A stretch of DNA of 64,000 bases. Source: an uncultured Lachnospiraceae bacterium. GTDB taxonomy: Bacteria > Bacillota > Clostridia > Lachnospirales > Lachnospiraceae. The notes under the pieces were generated by a model. It was given only the letters and a program-made list of their open reading frames with translations, did no database searches and was not told where the DNA came from. The translations under genes were made by a program, and so were the position numbers. The stretch is taken from contig CASWVG010000001.1 of NCBI GenBank assembly GCA_949472775.1, forward strand, positions 156,013-220,012, given 5' to 3'. Position 1 is the stretch's first letter; every line of letters starts with the position of its first letter. Below are positions 18,765-26,926 of the stretch, piece after piece.

Positions 18765-19658
18765 TCATATCTGCCTTCCGCCCTGTGTTTCTCTGTAAAA
18801 TCCCGCCTTTATTTTCTGGTAGACACCTGCTGTCGCTTCATGGGTCGCCAGATAAGTCCGAAGCGGCGCAAGCGTCAAAAGCAGAAACAGTCTGTACTTA
18901 AAGATCTGCCCGCAGCTCATATATTTTTTTACAATATGCGCGTGTTCCGCAGCAGAACGTTTCCTGTTTTCTTGGTTTTCCGAAAAACCTTCTCCCTCGT
19001 AGGATGCCACAGTCAGAGGCATGTAAATCATAGTTGCCCGCGCCCTGTAATAGCACCACAGAAAATGCTCGTAATCCGCACGGACTCTGTAGCATGTCCG
19101 AAAGCCCCGCTTCGTAAGGAGCCGTCTGTCATAAAAACAGGCCTGATGACAGGGTACATTGCGGTAACAGGCAAAATCGTCAATCACGGGATTTGACATT
19201 ACATGCGCGCCCGTTGCCCGTTCCATGATATTGCCGTAAAAAATCGCCGGACGGGGCCGTTTCTTTTCATTTCCGTGGCTGCCTGCTGCCATTTTCCCGC
19301 TCTTACGCTTTCCCGGTTCCGTCCCGGAAGCCACCACATTTCCACGCTCTTCGATTTCATGCTTAACCCTTGCAAGCACCTCTTCATCCGCAAAGTAGTC
19401 GCCGCAGTTCAGGAAAAACAGATACTTCCCCGCTGCGTGGGAAACCGCCCGGTTCATGGCATCATAAATACCCTCGTCACACTCGCGGAAAAGTTTTAAA
19501 TCGCCCCCGGCGGACAGTCGCTCCACCGAGCCGTCCGCAGAAAGCCCGTCCTGCACGATAATTTCGTAATCGTCTTCTGTCTGCCTGCGGACACTCGCAA
19601 TCGTTTTCTCCAGTTTTTCGCCCGCATTATAACAGACGACTATGATGCTGAATGTCAT
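18765..19658 (-). CDS. Family 2 glycosyltransferase (WcaE-like subgroup)
   Basis: A GT-A enzyme of about 297 residues. FSIIVVCYNAGEKLEKTIAS is followed by IIVQDGLSADGSVERL and YLFFLNCGDYF, where NCGD replaces the usual DxD. This is the pattern of the colanic-acid WcaE-like subgroup. I choose the ATG at 19658, which has CGGAG nine bases upstream; the track start 14 codons earlier has no ribosome site. The upstream gap to the EpsG-like gene carries a structured repeat. Confidence 0.8.
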   Translation of the reverse strand: MTFSIIVVCYNAGEKLEKTIASVRRQTEDDYEIIVQDGLSADGSVERLSAGGDLKLFRECDEGIYDAMNRAVSHAAGKYLFFLNCGDYFADEEVLARVKHEIEERGNVVASGTEPGKRKSGKMAAGSHGNEKKRPRPAIFYGNIMERATGAHVMSNPVIDDFACYRNVPCHQACFYDRRLLTKRGFRTCYRVRADYEHFLWCYYRARATMIYMPLTVASYEGEGFSENQENRKRSAAEHAHIVKKYMSCGQIFKYRLFLLLTLAPLRTYLATHEATAGVYQKIKAGFYRETQGGRQI

Positions 19659-19693
19659 TTCTTTTGTCTCCGTATTATTTTTAGCCATGCTTT

Positions 19694-19718
19694 TTCGCAA
19701 AAACGCAGCTTCGATGCT
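19694..19718 (-). repeat. Short leader repeat, copy B
   Basis: Matches 11529-11553 at 23 of 25 positions (plus strand TTCGCAAAAACGCAGC). Its near edge is 36 bases before the chosen GT2 start, close to the 37 bases seen for copy A before mtnA. It adjoins the larger inverted structure at 19742-19789. Confidence 0.5.
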
Positions 19719-19741
19719 TCCTTAGGTCGCGCACACCCCAA

Positions 19742-19789
19742 CCGGCTCTTCGTTCGGGCTCCGGCCCCAGCCACTCGTTCAAAAGCCGG
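19742..19789. repeat. G+C-rich inverted structure between GT2 and EpsG-like genes
   Basis: Arms CCGGCT (19742-19747) and AGCCGG (19784-19789) enclose a G+C-rich segment with its own GGGCTCCGGCCCC fold. No T-tract follows on either strand, so it is not a typical terminator. Together with the adjacent leader repeat it looks like a small structured intergenic element. Confidence 0.4.
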
Positions 19790-19876
19790 CTTTCTTTCTG
19801 TAAGATTTATATCGTAACATTTTGCCAAAAACAAGCTTTCACAAACTGCATGTCCTGAATCCCCACGGCTCCCTGC

Positions 19877-21115
19877 TTACGTCACATCTGACAATATGTC
19901 CACCATCTCATGGAAGAAAAATGTCTTGTAGGGCAGAATCAGCACGCCGTCATTGGCTCCCTTTTTCAGGTACATGGCGAAGTACAACACCGCCGCCAGA
20001 AGAATCCCCACCCGGAAAAGCCGACGCCATTTTTTATCCGGCACTGCTTTTAAAAGCATGGGCAGAAACAGAATCTGGCTCACCATCAGATAATATCCAA
20101 TCCGCGAAATAATGGGCAGAAAGGAGCAGAACACATAGAGAACAAGCGCTCCCGAATTCAGATAAGTGTAAAACCAGAACCGCCGGTTCCACGTCTTCTC
20201 TTCCTCTATATTTGTATCTCTTTTTTCGCCAATTATTCCTGTTCCATTCCCGTCGGTTTTTGTATTTTTTTCAAATCTTTTGCCCACTTTCTGGGCATTC
20301 ATGTAATTTCTGTCGCTGTTTTCCCTGCATCGCATCAGATACACAATCCCCGCAAAAGCCAGAACCGCCACACAGCGCAGAATACTGATGTAGCTTGTAC
20401 CGCCTTCCAGATACTCCGTATCCTCATAAGTCGGGTACAGAAATACCACCAGCTTTAAATAAAAATCCTGCAAAAACAGAAAGGTGGTACAAAAAGCGGC
20501 CGCCATGGCAAGCTGCCATTTTTTCCATGACAGGGACGCCAGAAAATAGAGCGGAATCACGACCAGAAGCGACTTGTGGAACGTCGCGCCCAAAGCCACC
20601 AGAACCACAAATCTGCCCCACTGCCTGCGCAGTACAAACTTCATGGAGTAGAGCGCAAGCGCAAGCGCCAGATAATAGCGCACCGTGCTGAATGTCTGAA
20701 AATAATAGCCCAGCGTCATAAAGAGGAAAAAAGTCAGCCCAAACTCATCGCTCTGCTCATACATGGCAAGCAGGAAAAACAACACGGTCACAAAGGAATA
20801 GAATGCAAATACCAGCAGAAAGTTTTCATAACCCGACAGGCCATAAATCAGTTTCACTAACAGATTGAATCCGATCTCCGTTGGCACGTAAGCGTCACAG
20901 TTGACCAGATGCATGAACTCCACATACTTTGCGTAATCGTTGCCCACATTGAGCCTGCACGCAGAGAGCAAAAACAGAATCAGAAATATGGCCGTCAGAC
21001 TGACGCGGTTATAAAGCTGCTGTCTTGTAAGCGTATGGGATTGTCTTGTCGGACGGTTGTTCACCAGACTTGCAAGAAGCGCTGTGACAACCGCAACCGT
21101 GATATATAAAATCAT
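19877..21115 (-). CDS. EpsG-family polysaccharide polymerase-like membrane protein
   Basis: A 412-residue protein with about ten to twelve hydrophobic segments. CRLNVGNDYAKYVEFMHLV, PTEIGFNLLVKLIY, VRYYLALALALYSMKFVL and LGATFHKSL are the conserved EpsG/O-antigen-polymerase-like blocks. It would polymerise lipid-linked repeat units on the outer face (Wzy role). The ATG at 21115 has GGGAGG ten bases upstream and overlaps the stop of the preceding GT2 as ATGA, so translation is coupled; the 30-codon extension in the track lies inside that GT2 and is rejected. A charged cytoplasmic loop sits near residue 300-330. Confidence 0.85.
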   Translation of the reverse strand: MILYITVAVVTALLASLVNNRPTRQSHTLTRQQLYNRVSLTAIFLILFLLSACRLNVGNDYAKYVEFMHLVNCDAYVPTEIGFNLLVKLIYGLSGYENFLLVFAFYSFVTVLFFLLAMYEQSDEFGLTFFLFMTLGYYFQTFSTVRYYLALALALYSMKFVLRRQWGRFVVLVALGATFHKSLLVVIPLYFLASLSWKKWQLAMAAAFCTTFLFLQDFYLKLVVFLYPTYEDTEYLEGGTSYISILRCVAVLAFAGIVYLMRCRENSDRNYMNAQKVGKRFEKNTKTDGNGTGIIGEKRDTNIEEEKTWNRRFWFYTYLNSGALVLYVFCSFLPIISRIGYYLMVSQILFLPMLLKAVPDKKWRRLFRVGILLAAVLYFAMYLKKGANDGVLILPYKTFFFHEMVDILSDVT

Positions 21116-21894
21116 CTGCCGCGCGCCTCCCGCACGCCTGCGCACATCATGCGAAACGCTTTGCAAACCGGAATTTCCCGGCACATGGTTTTCCTGTGCA
21201 CCCACAAAAAACGCAGGGAAAGCGGCAGCGCCAGCTTCCCGTAGAGATAGTGATAGAGCACGCCCCTGTCCCGGAAAAACCTTTCATGATACCCTGAAAA
21301 CCATGTGGATTCCCGCTCCTGCTCCCTGCCGATACACGCGGTATGTGCGTAAATCCGAAGCCCCGCCTTCAGGCAGTCCCGCAAAAACAGGCTGTCCTCC
21401 CCGTTGCTGTACTTTGCGCCGCCGCCAAAAAGCAGCGAATAGTGCACATTCGCCCTTCGCAGCGCATTTAGCCTGGCTGAAATACTATAAGCCGGATATC
21501 TGCCGTAATTGCGATAAGTAATCCTGCGGATCTCCCGGTTCCAGTAAGTTCTGCGGGAAGCGGCGACCTCCACGTTGAAGAGAATCAAATCCGCGTCGGG
21601 AAGCGACTCGTAAGCTCTGCGAATCTTCTCCACATAATCCGGCTTTAATACAATATCCTCATCAGAAAAGAGCACCGTATCATCCGACGCGTGTAAAAGC
21701 GCGGTATTCCGGCTTAATCCCACGCCACGCTCCGGCATGGAAAAGCACTTCACACGCCCGCCCTGCACCGCAATCGTCTCATAGGCATAACAGTCACATT
21801 GGTTTACAAGCACCGCGTCCGTAACGATATGCATTTTTGAGATAAGCGCTGCGGCATCCTTATTCACCGCAGAAACCAAAACTTCCAATTTCAT
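21112..21894 (-). CDS. Family 2-like glycosyltransferase
   Basis: A 260-residue GT-A protein. It begins LEVLVSAVNKDAAALISKMH, with CFSMPERGVGLSRNTALLHA and the metal-site segment VLFSDEDIVLKPDY. The later block FGGGAKYSNGEDSLFLRDCL is the conserved GGE/ED region of small GT2 enzymes in Firmicute capsule clusters. RBS GGAG is five bases before the ATG. It is coupled to the EpsG-like gene by a 4-base overlap. Confidence 0.8.
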   Translation of the reverse strand: MKLEVLVSAVNKDAAALISKMHIVTDAVLVNQCDCYAYETIAVQGGRVKCFSMPERGVGLSRNTALLHASDDTVLFSDEDIVLKPDYVEKIRRAYESLPDADLILFNVEVAASRRTYWNREIRRITYRNYGRYPAYSISARLNALRRANVHYSLLFGGGAKYSNGEDSLFLRDCLKAGLRIYAHTACIGREQERESTWFSGYHERFFRDRGVLYHYLYGKLALPLSLRFLWVHRKTMCREIPVCKAFRMMCAGVREARGR

Positions 21895-22000
21895 CGCGTC
21901 TCCAATCTCTTTTCTGAAAATCTCCCGCTCTGCAATCCTGTAATCCCTTTTCTCCGGCGGCTGTCCGTTTCCCCGCTATCCTTTCACGCCGCGACACTAT

Positions 22001-22993
22001 CTACAATCCTTTCCTGTCTCCCCGTGTAAGAAATACGTTCCCGTAATATCTCCGCAGAAACCGCATATCACAATCCCGGACCGCCACTCCGCACAGCGCA
22101 CAGTCCTGCACCTCTAACTGTTCAATCACATATGACACAAAAGCGCCATGTACCTTTCCGAAAGGCAAAGACAGTACCACGCCTCCCGCCTTACGCATAT
22201 CCCGGAACGCTTCCTCGGAAAAAAGCACATTCCCATCCAGTTCACAGATCCGGATATCCCCCATCTTCTCCCGGACATAGGCAAGATTGTTTTCATAATC
22301 CTGCTTAAGCGTTTCCGCTCCCGAAGCATAGCCAATAAATGACATATCTGTCACCTTTTTGACATCACCCGCCACAAAAATGCGGTCGTCCATCACATAA
22401 TAAAGTGAGAATCCCAAAAGACCGATAAACAGCCCCAGAAATGCACCGACAAACACCGCCTGCGCTGTCCTTCTGTCCGCCACCACAAGTTTCGATTCTG
22501 TCTTCTGAATCGCATGGATCCGGATAAATTCCTTCGCCTGCCCGCCATATGTTTCAAGCGCCCGCACCGCCGCCGAGAGAACCTCGTCCGTGCGCTCCGG
22601 CCTGTGTGTCGTAACCGTAATCGTCAAAAGACGGATATCCGAGAGAATCTCCGCTTTGATTGCCTCCTCCGTCTCCTCCCGCGTATAATCCGCGGGGAGA
22701 TTGCCAAGCGTCAGTTCCATGATCGGGTCCGCCGCCATCAGATCGTTCCACGTATACCCGTTGTAAGCCTGATACACTTCCCCCGTCTCGTCCGCCGCAA
22801 AATCCAGATACACCTTCGCGTAAGCCGTATACTCCCGCTCCGATTCCGGCACCATCCGCACAGCCGTATACACGATTATGCCAAGCAGGGCGCCGCCAGC
22901 CACCGCCCCCAGCACAAGTGGCAGTTTCCCCAGCAGACACAGCATATATTTTCTCAAATCCATGCCATCATCAGCATAGTGACTATCTTTCAT
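22001..22993 (-). CDS. Wzz/CapA-like polysaccharide chain-length regulator
   Basis: A 330-residue membrane protein. The first membrane segment is about residues 23-45 and the second about 176-202 (AQAVFVGAFLGLFIGLLGF). Between them is an extracytoplasmic domain with YTAYAKVYLDF and ITVTTHRPERTDEVLSAAV, the Wzz pattern. A cytoplasmic C-terminal domain of about 125 residues follows, lacking Walker A or a Tyr-rich tail, so it is not a BY-kinase. No CpsD-like kinase gene is adjacent. It would set polymer length together with the EpsG-like enzyme. Confidence 0.8.
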   Translation of the reverse strand: MKDSHYADDGMDLRKYMLCLLGKLPLVLGAVAGGALLGIIVYTAVRMVPESEREYTAYAKVYLDFAADETGEVYQAYNGYTWNDLMAADPIMELTLGNLPADYTREETEEAIKAEILSDIRLLTITVTTHRPERTDEVLSAAVRALETYGGQAKEFIRIHAIQKTESKLVVADRRTAQAVFVGAFLGLFIGLLGFSLYYVMDDRIFVAGDVKKVTDMSFIGYASGAETLKQDYENNLAYVREKMGDIRICELDGNVLFSEEAFRDMRKAGGVVLSLPFGKVHGAFVSYVIEQLEVQDCALCGVAVRDCDMRFLRRYYGNVFLTRGDRKGL

Positions 22994-23076
22994 AGCGTAA
23001 ATCCTTCCACTCTATATTTACACCCGGCGGCTGCTCTGTAAACGCAGCCAGCAGCCTGCCATCCGCGCGCCGCTCT

Positions 23077-24447
23077 TTACTTCAGTGCCGTCGTCTGGCT
23101 CTCCTCAACCCCCTCCGTACTCTCCGGCTTAATCAGAATCTTTAACGTCAGCAGCATCAGCTTCAGATCCAGCCACACGGAATATTGTTCGATATAAGTC
23201 AGATCCAGCTTCAGTTTATCGTATGGCGTCGTATTGTACTTCCCGTAAACCTGCGCATAGCCCGCAAGCCCTGCCTTCACTTTCATGCGGAAGGCAAACT
23301 CCGGCATCTCCTCCATATACTGGTCGATAATTTCGGGCCTTTCGGGGCGTGGTCCGATAAAGGACATCTCCCCCTTAAAAATGTTAAAAAGCTGCGGCAG
23401 CTCGTCGATTCTCGTCGCGCGGATAAACTTTCCGACCGGTGTGATGCGGGAATCATTTTTAGACGCCAGCCTTGCCACCCCGTCTTTCTCCGCATCCACC
23501 CGCATACTGCGGAATTTTAAAATATAAAATTCCTTTCTGTCCCGGGTACAGCGGATCTGCTTGTACAAAACAGGACCGCCGTCATATAATTTGATCGCTG
23601 CAGCCGTGATCAGCATAAAGGGGGATGCAATCACCAGAAGCAGTATCGAGCACACCAGATCAATCAGCCGCTTCGCCACCCGCTGCTCCACTTTAAGGGA
23701 ATACTCCCTCGTCAGATAAATAGGCGTGTCAAATAAGTGAAGCTGATCCGCGCCTTTGATAAGCACATCAGATATCTTCGGCATTGTATACACACGCACC
23801 GACAGACTGTAGCAGTATTTTAACAAAATGTTCCGGTCTACCGCGGAAATATCCCACAATACCACCGCACCATAACCTTTTCCGATCTCCCCTTTCACCG
23901 CCTCCATGCCCTTGGAAATATTCACACATTTCCTGATCTGATACTTGTCCTTCCTCGTACCAAATTTTCTTACGATATCATCAATAGGCCGTTCCCCGTG
24001 TACAATCAGAATCTCTCTGGGCGGGAACGCCTTATAGTAGCAGGCATTGCAGAAAACCACCCAGAATCCCGCCAGCGCCGTCTGCAGCAGCATCGTCCAG
24101 ACAATGGGTCGCACATCCACCACCCAGTTTGCCATCAGGGAAATCTGAAAGTAGGAAATCACATTGACAATGAACAGGGAAAACAGTTCCGAAATGAATA
24201 CATCTACGGGTTTCAGATAACCGATCTTCAACGCGCCGTATGTATTCGCGAAGAAAAACAGCAGCACAAAATAGATCAGAAGGATCAGTACGTGCCCCTT
24301 GAAATAAAACCGAAAATTTCTGTGCGTTCTCAAAAACGGGTAATACGTCGTCAGCCAGAAGTACGCATAGACCGCCGTCTGGAAAATCAGCCCGATAAAA
24401 GAAAGTTGTAAAATAATCAGTCTTTTTAAGGTTTCCACTTTTCTCAT
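23077..24447 (-). CDS. Undecaprenyl-phosphate sugar phosphotransferase (WcaJ/WbaP/EpsL family)
   Basis: The initiating enzyme that moves a sugar phosphate from a UDP-sugar to undecaprenyl phosphate. Length 456. The N-terminal half has four or five membrane segments and a degenerate Rossmann-like domain (EILIVHGERPIDDI). The catalytic C-terminal part has KRLIDLVCSILLLVIASP, YILKFRSMRVDAE, DELPQLFNIFKGEMSFIGPR and a late YGKYNTTPYDKLKLDL. The presence of one such gene supports a Wzx/Wzy-type pathway. It lies four bases after the GT2 at 24452. Confidence 0.92.
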   Translation of the reverse strand: MRKVETLKRLIILQLSFIGLIFQTAVYAYFWLTTYYPFLRTHRNFRFYFKGHVLILLIYFVLLFFFANTYGALKIGYLKPVDVFISELFSLFIVNVISYFQISLMANWVVDVRPIVWTMLLQTALAGFWVVFCNACYYKAFPPREILIVHGERPIDDIVRKFGTRKDKYQIRKCVNISKGMEAVKGEIGKGYGAVVLWDISAVDRNILLKYCYSLSVRVYTMPKISDVLIKGADQLHLFDTPIYLTREYSLKVEQRVAKRLIDLVCSILLLVIASPFMLITAAAIKLYDGGPVLYKQIRCTRDRKEFYILKFRSMRVDAEKDGVARLASKNDSRITPVGKFIRATRIDELPQLFNIFKGEMSFIGPRPERPEIIDQYMEEMPEFAFRMKVKAGLAGYAQVYGKYNTTPYDKLKLDLTYIEQYSVWLDLKLMLLTLKILIKPESTEGVEESQTTALK

Positions 24448-24451
24448 GGTC

Positions 24452-25285
24452 TTATATCCGCCTCATTGTCGCTCTGTACGCCCAGAACACAAAATAGAAC
24501 GCGCTGGCAAAAACAGAGAGTTTCTCCTGTCTGCGGTACAGATTCCAGATCCGTTTCACCGCCTTAAGTTTATTAGATGACAGAGACTTTGCCGGTCTCC
24601 TGTAAACCGCAAGCACCTCGTCAAGCCCGTACGCCGTATGCCCGGCGCGCAGAATCTGCCACCATGTCGCCGTATCCTCGCTCTCCACCTGCGGCATCCG
24701 GATCAGTTCATCCGGGACAATACTCCGGTCAATCACAACGGTGGTTGTAAAAATAATCGTGCGGGACAGCGCCTTTTTATAAGTCAGCGTCCCGGGCACA
24801 TGCACCACCCTGCCGGTGGGTCTTGCCTCCTCGTCGCCAAACTCATAGGCGGAAAACGCAACCCCGGCCCCTTTTTCCCTCATAAAGGAAAGTTGTTTTC
24901 TAAGCTTGTCCGGAACCCAGATATCGTCCGCGTCAAGAAAGGCGATATACCGTCCGCCCGCCAGATCCATGCCTGTATTGCGCGCCGCCGCGGCGCCCTC
25001 ATTTTTATTCTTGCAGATGAGGAACACCTTTTTCCCGTCCCCGCACAGATACTCCTCAATATGCTTTACATGTTCCAATACGGCGTCCGACGGATGATGC
25101 CCGTATGCACAGAGCGCCTCTTCAACTGCCTCCACGCTTCCATCCCCTGAGCAGTCGTCCACTAACAGAAGCTCCCATCTGCCGTATGTCTGCGAAAACA
25201 CCATCTCAATCGTATCCGCGATATAGGCTGCCGCCCGGTACACCGGCACGATAATACTGACCAGCCCGTCCACTTTATCCTTCAA
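24452..25285 (-). CDS. Family 2 glycosyltransferase
   Basis: A 277-residue GT-A enzyme: VSIIVPVYRAAAYIADTIEM, LLVDDCSGDGSVEAVEEAL, GAAAARNTGMDLAGGRYIAF and LDADDIWVPDKLRKQL. The IWVPDKL pattern is common in capsule GT2 enzymes. Its start overlaps the stop of the GtrB-like gene by 11 bases, and only four bases separate it from the sugar phosphotransferase, so these three form a coupled block. Donor unknown. Confidence 0.86.
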   Translation of the reverse strand: MKDKVDGLVSIIVPVYRAAAYIADTIEMVFSQTYGRWELLLVDDCSGDGSVEAVEEALCAYGHHPSDAVLEHVKHIEEYLCGDGKKVFLICKNKNEGAAAARNTGMDLAGGRYIAFLDADDIWVPDKLRKQLSFMREKGAGVAFSAYEFGDEEARPTGRVVHVPGTLTYKKALSRTIIFTTTVVIDRSIVPDELIRMPQVESEDTATWWQILRAGHTAYGLDEVLAVYRRPAKSLSSNKLKAVKRIWNLYRRQEKLSVFASAFYFVFWAYRATMRRI

Positions 25286-26225
25286 GTTCCTGTCCCCCGA
25301 TCTCTTCCCTGACCAGATAGATCGGTCTCCTCTTCACTTCCATATAAGTCTTTGATAAGTATTGCCCGACAATCCCCAGGCAAAACAACTGCACGCCACT
25401 GACCATCATAATAATGCAGACCAGGGAAGGCCAGCCGGAAGTCGGATCGCCAAACAATAGTTTGCGCACTATCGTCACAATAATCATGACAAAAGCAAGC
25501 AGACAGAAGAACACGCCCACCACGGACGCAATTGTCAGCGGAACCGTGGAAAAAGCCATAATACCCTCGAGGGAGTACAGGAAAAGCTTCCAGAACGACC
25601 ATTTCGTCTCGCCTTTTTTGCGTTCCACATTTTCGTACTCCAGCCATTTGGTCTCATAGCCTACCCAGCCGAAAATACCCTTGGTAAAGCGGTTATACTC
25701 CGACATAGACAAAATTGCATCCACTACCGGTCTGGTCATCAGCCGGTAATCCCTGGCGCCGTCCACAATCTCCGTTTTGGATATTCTATTCATAAGTCTG
25801 TAAAACATCCTGGCAAAAAAAGAACGGATAGCCGGTTCTCCCTTTCTGGTCACACGTCTGGTCGCCACCGAGTCATACCCCTGCTCAATGTAAGAGTACA
25901 TCTCCGGCAGAAGAGAGGGCGGATCCTGCAGATCCGCATCCATCAGTACAGCCAGATCGCCGCTGCATTTCTGCAGACCGGCATAGATTGCAGCCTCCTT
26001 GCCGAAATTGCGTGAAAAGGAAACAAGGCGCACCCGCCCGTCCACCTCATGGAGCTTCTTAACCTCAGAGACCGTCTGATCCCGGGATCCGTCATCCACA
26101 TATATAATTTCGAGCGCTATCTGCTTCTCGCAAAAAAAATCTTTATTTTTGCATAGCTCATCATAAAAATCCCTGATATTCTCCTCTTCGTTGTAACAGG
26201 GTACAATGACGCTGAGTAACTTCAT
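25275..26225 (-). CDS. GtrB-like polyprenyl-phosphate glycosyltransferase (GT2)
   Basis: A GT2 of 316 residues. LSVIVPCYNEEENIRDFYDE, IYVDDGSRDQT, SFSRNFGKEAAIYAGL and LAVLMDADLQDPP identify the DPM1/GtrB subgroup. Two C-terminal membrane segments (about 225-255 and 265-290) end in LSKTYMEVKRRPIYLV. Such enzymes charge undecaprenyl phosphate with a single sugar, which GT-C enzymes then use outside the cell; several GT-C-like proteins are in this cluster. RBS AAGGAG is six bases before the ATG. It is the first gene of the long block running to 11614. Confidence 0.9.
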   Translation of the reverse strand: MKLLSVIVPCYNEEENIRDFYDELCKNKDFFCEKQIALEIIYVDDGSRDQTVSEVKKLHEVDGRVRLVSFSRNFGKEAAIYAGLQKCSGDLAVLMDADLQDPPSLLPEMYSYIEQGYDSVATRRVTRKGEPAIRSFFARMFYRLMNRISKTEIVDGARDYRLMTRPVVDAILSMSEYNRFTKGIFGWVGYETKWLEYENVERKKGETKWSFWKLFLYSLEGIMAFSTVPLTIASVVGVFFCLLAFVMIIVTIVRKLLFGDPTSGWPSLVCIIMMVSGVQLFCLGIVGQYLSKTYMEVKRRPIYLVREEIGGQELEG

Positions 26226-26272
26226 AATACTCTCCTTTCATGCATACCGATATAAGTGTATCATATTTACAT

Positions 26273-26300
26273 AAAAAAAGGAAGAGACGTGTCTCTTCCC
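26273..26300 (-). terminator. Rho-independent terminator after the Spo0A-domain gene
   Basis: On minus, GGAAGAG / CTCTTCC arms (the repeat extends to nine bases each side) are followed by seven T. It ends the 26356-26736 transcript and separates it from the glycosyltransferase block starting at 26225. Confidence 0.85.
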
Positions 26301-26313
26301 AAAACCAGCGTGG

Positions 26314-26343
26314 AACAGGCCTGGCCCGCAAACCCGGCCTGTT
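26314..26343 (-). repeat. Second hairpin in the 3' region of the Spo0A-domain gene
   Basis: Arms AACAGGCC and GGCCTGTT are perfect over eight bases with a 14-base loop. It lies between the stop codon and the terminator. There is no T-tract; it may stabilise the 3' end. Confidence 0.45.
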
Positions 26344-26355
26344 TTCCCATTTCAC

Positions 26356-26736
26356 TTATATCAACTTGTTTTTCAGGCGTATATAATCCGCCACAACGGC
26401 GATATATTCACTGTTCGTCGGTCTGGTATACTCCAGTGTATTGCTGTAACCGAACAGTTCCTCAAAGAGATCACTGTTTCCCCTGTCCCACGATACCTCA
26501 ATCGCATTGCGGATCGCGCGCTCGATCTTCGTGTCCGTGGTCTGGTACATCTTCGCCAGATCCGGATAAAGCAGCTTTGTCACGCTCCCCACCAGTTCCA
26601 TGTCCTCCACACACATTTCCACCGCACTCCGCAAAAACTGGTAGCCACGCAGATGTGCCGGTATCCCGAGTTCCAACATAAAATCAGAGATTGTTTTCTC
26701 AAGCTCTCTCGGACTTATCATATTCTGTTGTGCCAT
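26356..26736 (-). CDS. Stand-alone Spo0A C-terminal (effector) DNA-binding domain protein
   Basis: A 126-residue protein with only the DNA-binding half of the sporulation master regulator. LGIPAHLRGYQFLRSAVEMC, SVTKLLYPDLAK, IERAIRNAIEVSWDRGN and RPTNSEYIAVVAD match the Spo0A effector domain block by block, including the recognition helix. There is no receiver domain, so it cannot be controlled by phosphorylation in the Spo0A way. The track start is TTG; the ATG at 26736 has AAGGAG and AGAGGGG upstream and is preferred. Its promoter carries a 0A box across the -10 end. It probably regulates the flanking glycan genes or sporulation-linked surface change; that target is inferred. Confidence 0.9.
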   Translation of the reverse strand: MAQQNMISPRELEKTISDFMLELGIPAHLRGYQFLRSAVEMCVEDMELVGSVTKLLYPDLAKMYQTTDTKIERAIRNAIEVSWDRGNSDLFEELFGYSNTLEYTRPTNSEYIAVVADYIRLKNKLI

Positions 26737-26768
26737 TCCCCTCTTACTCCTTTGCAAATATTGATACG

Positions 26769-26779
26769 ATTCGACGAAT
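26769..26779. promoter_or_regulatory. Palindromic 0A-box-like site
   Basis: ATTCG-A-CGAAT is a perfect inverted repeat and holds CGTCGAAT on minus, close to the TGTCGAA 0A-box core. It lies in the leader about 20 bases downstream of the main 0A box and 33 bases before the start codon. Confidence 0.45.
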
Positions 26780-26795
26780 GTAGTTAATTGTTTCT

Positions 26796-26831
26796 TTCGA
26801 CAATCATATCAAAAATGCATCGCGCTGTAAA
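26796..26831 (-). promoter_or_regulatory. Promoter with overlapping 0A box for the Spo0A-domain gene
   Basis: TTTACA (26831-26826), a 17-base spacer and TATGAT (26808-26803), with an extended TGA before the -10 box. A full 0A box, TTGTCGAA (26803-26796), begins at the last base of the -10 box and covers the expected start site. A bound Spo0A-type domain here would block initiation, so autorepression, or repression by Spo0A, is the simplest reading. Confidence 0.75.
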
Positions 26832-26898
26832 CGGTAATTTATCGCGCAGAGGAATATTTTTGCACGAAAAGGCAGTTTCAAGGTTTTAAATTTCGCGC
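26820..26898. repeat. Three TCGCGC motifs upstream of the Spo0A-domain promoter
   Basis: TCGCGC occurs at 26820, 26842 and 26893, spaced 22 and 51 bases, near whole helical turns, in otherwise A+T-rich sequence. The first lies in the promoter spacer. They may be sites for another regulator or chance. Confidence 0.3.
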
Positions 26899-26918
26899 AA
26901 AAAATTACTTTCCAGTAA
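26899..26918 (-). terminator. Possible weak terminator after fcl
   Basis: Five-base arms TTACT/AGTAA with a GGAA loop are followed on minus by six T, nine bases after the fcl stop. The stem is short and A+T-rich, so efficiency is doubtful. Confidence 0.45.
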
Positions 26919-26926
26919 AAAACATC

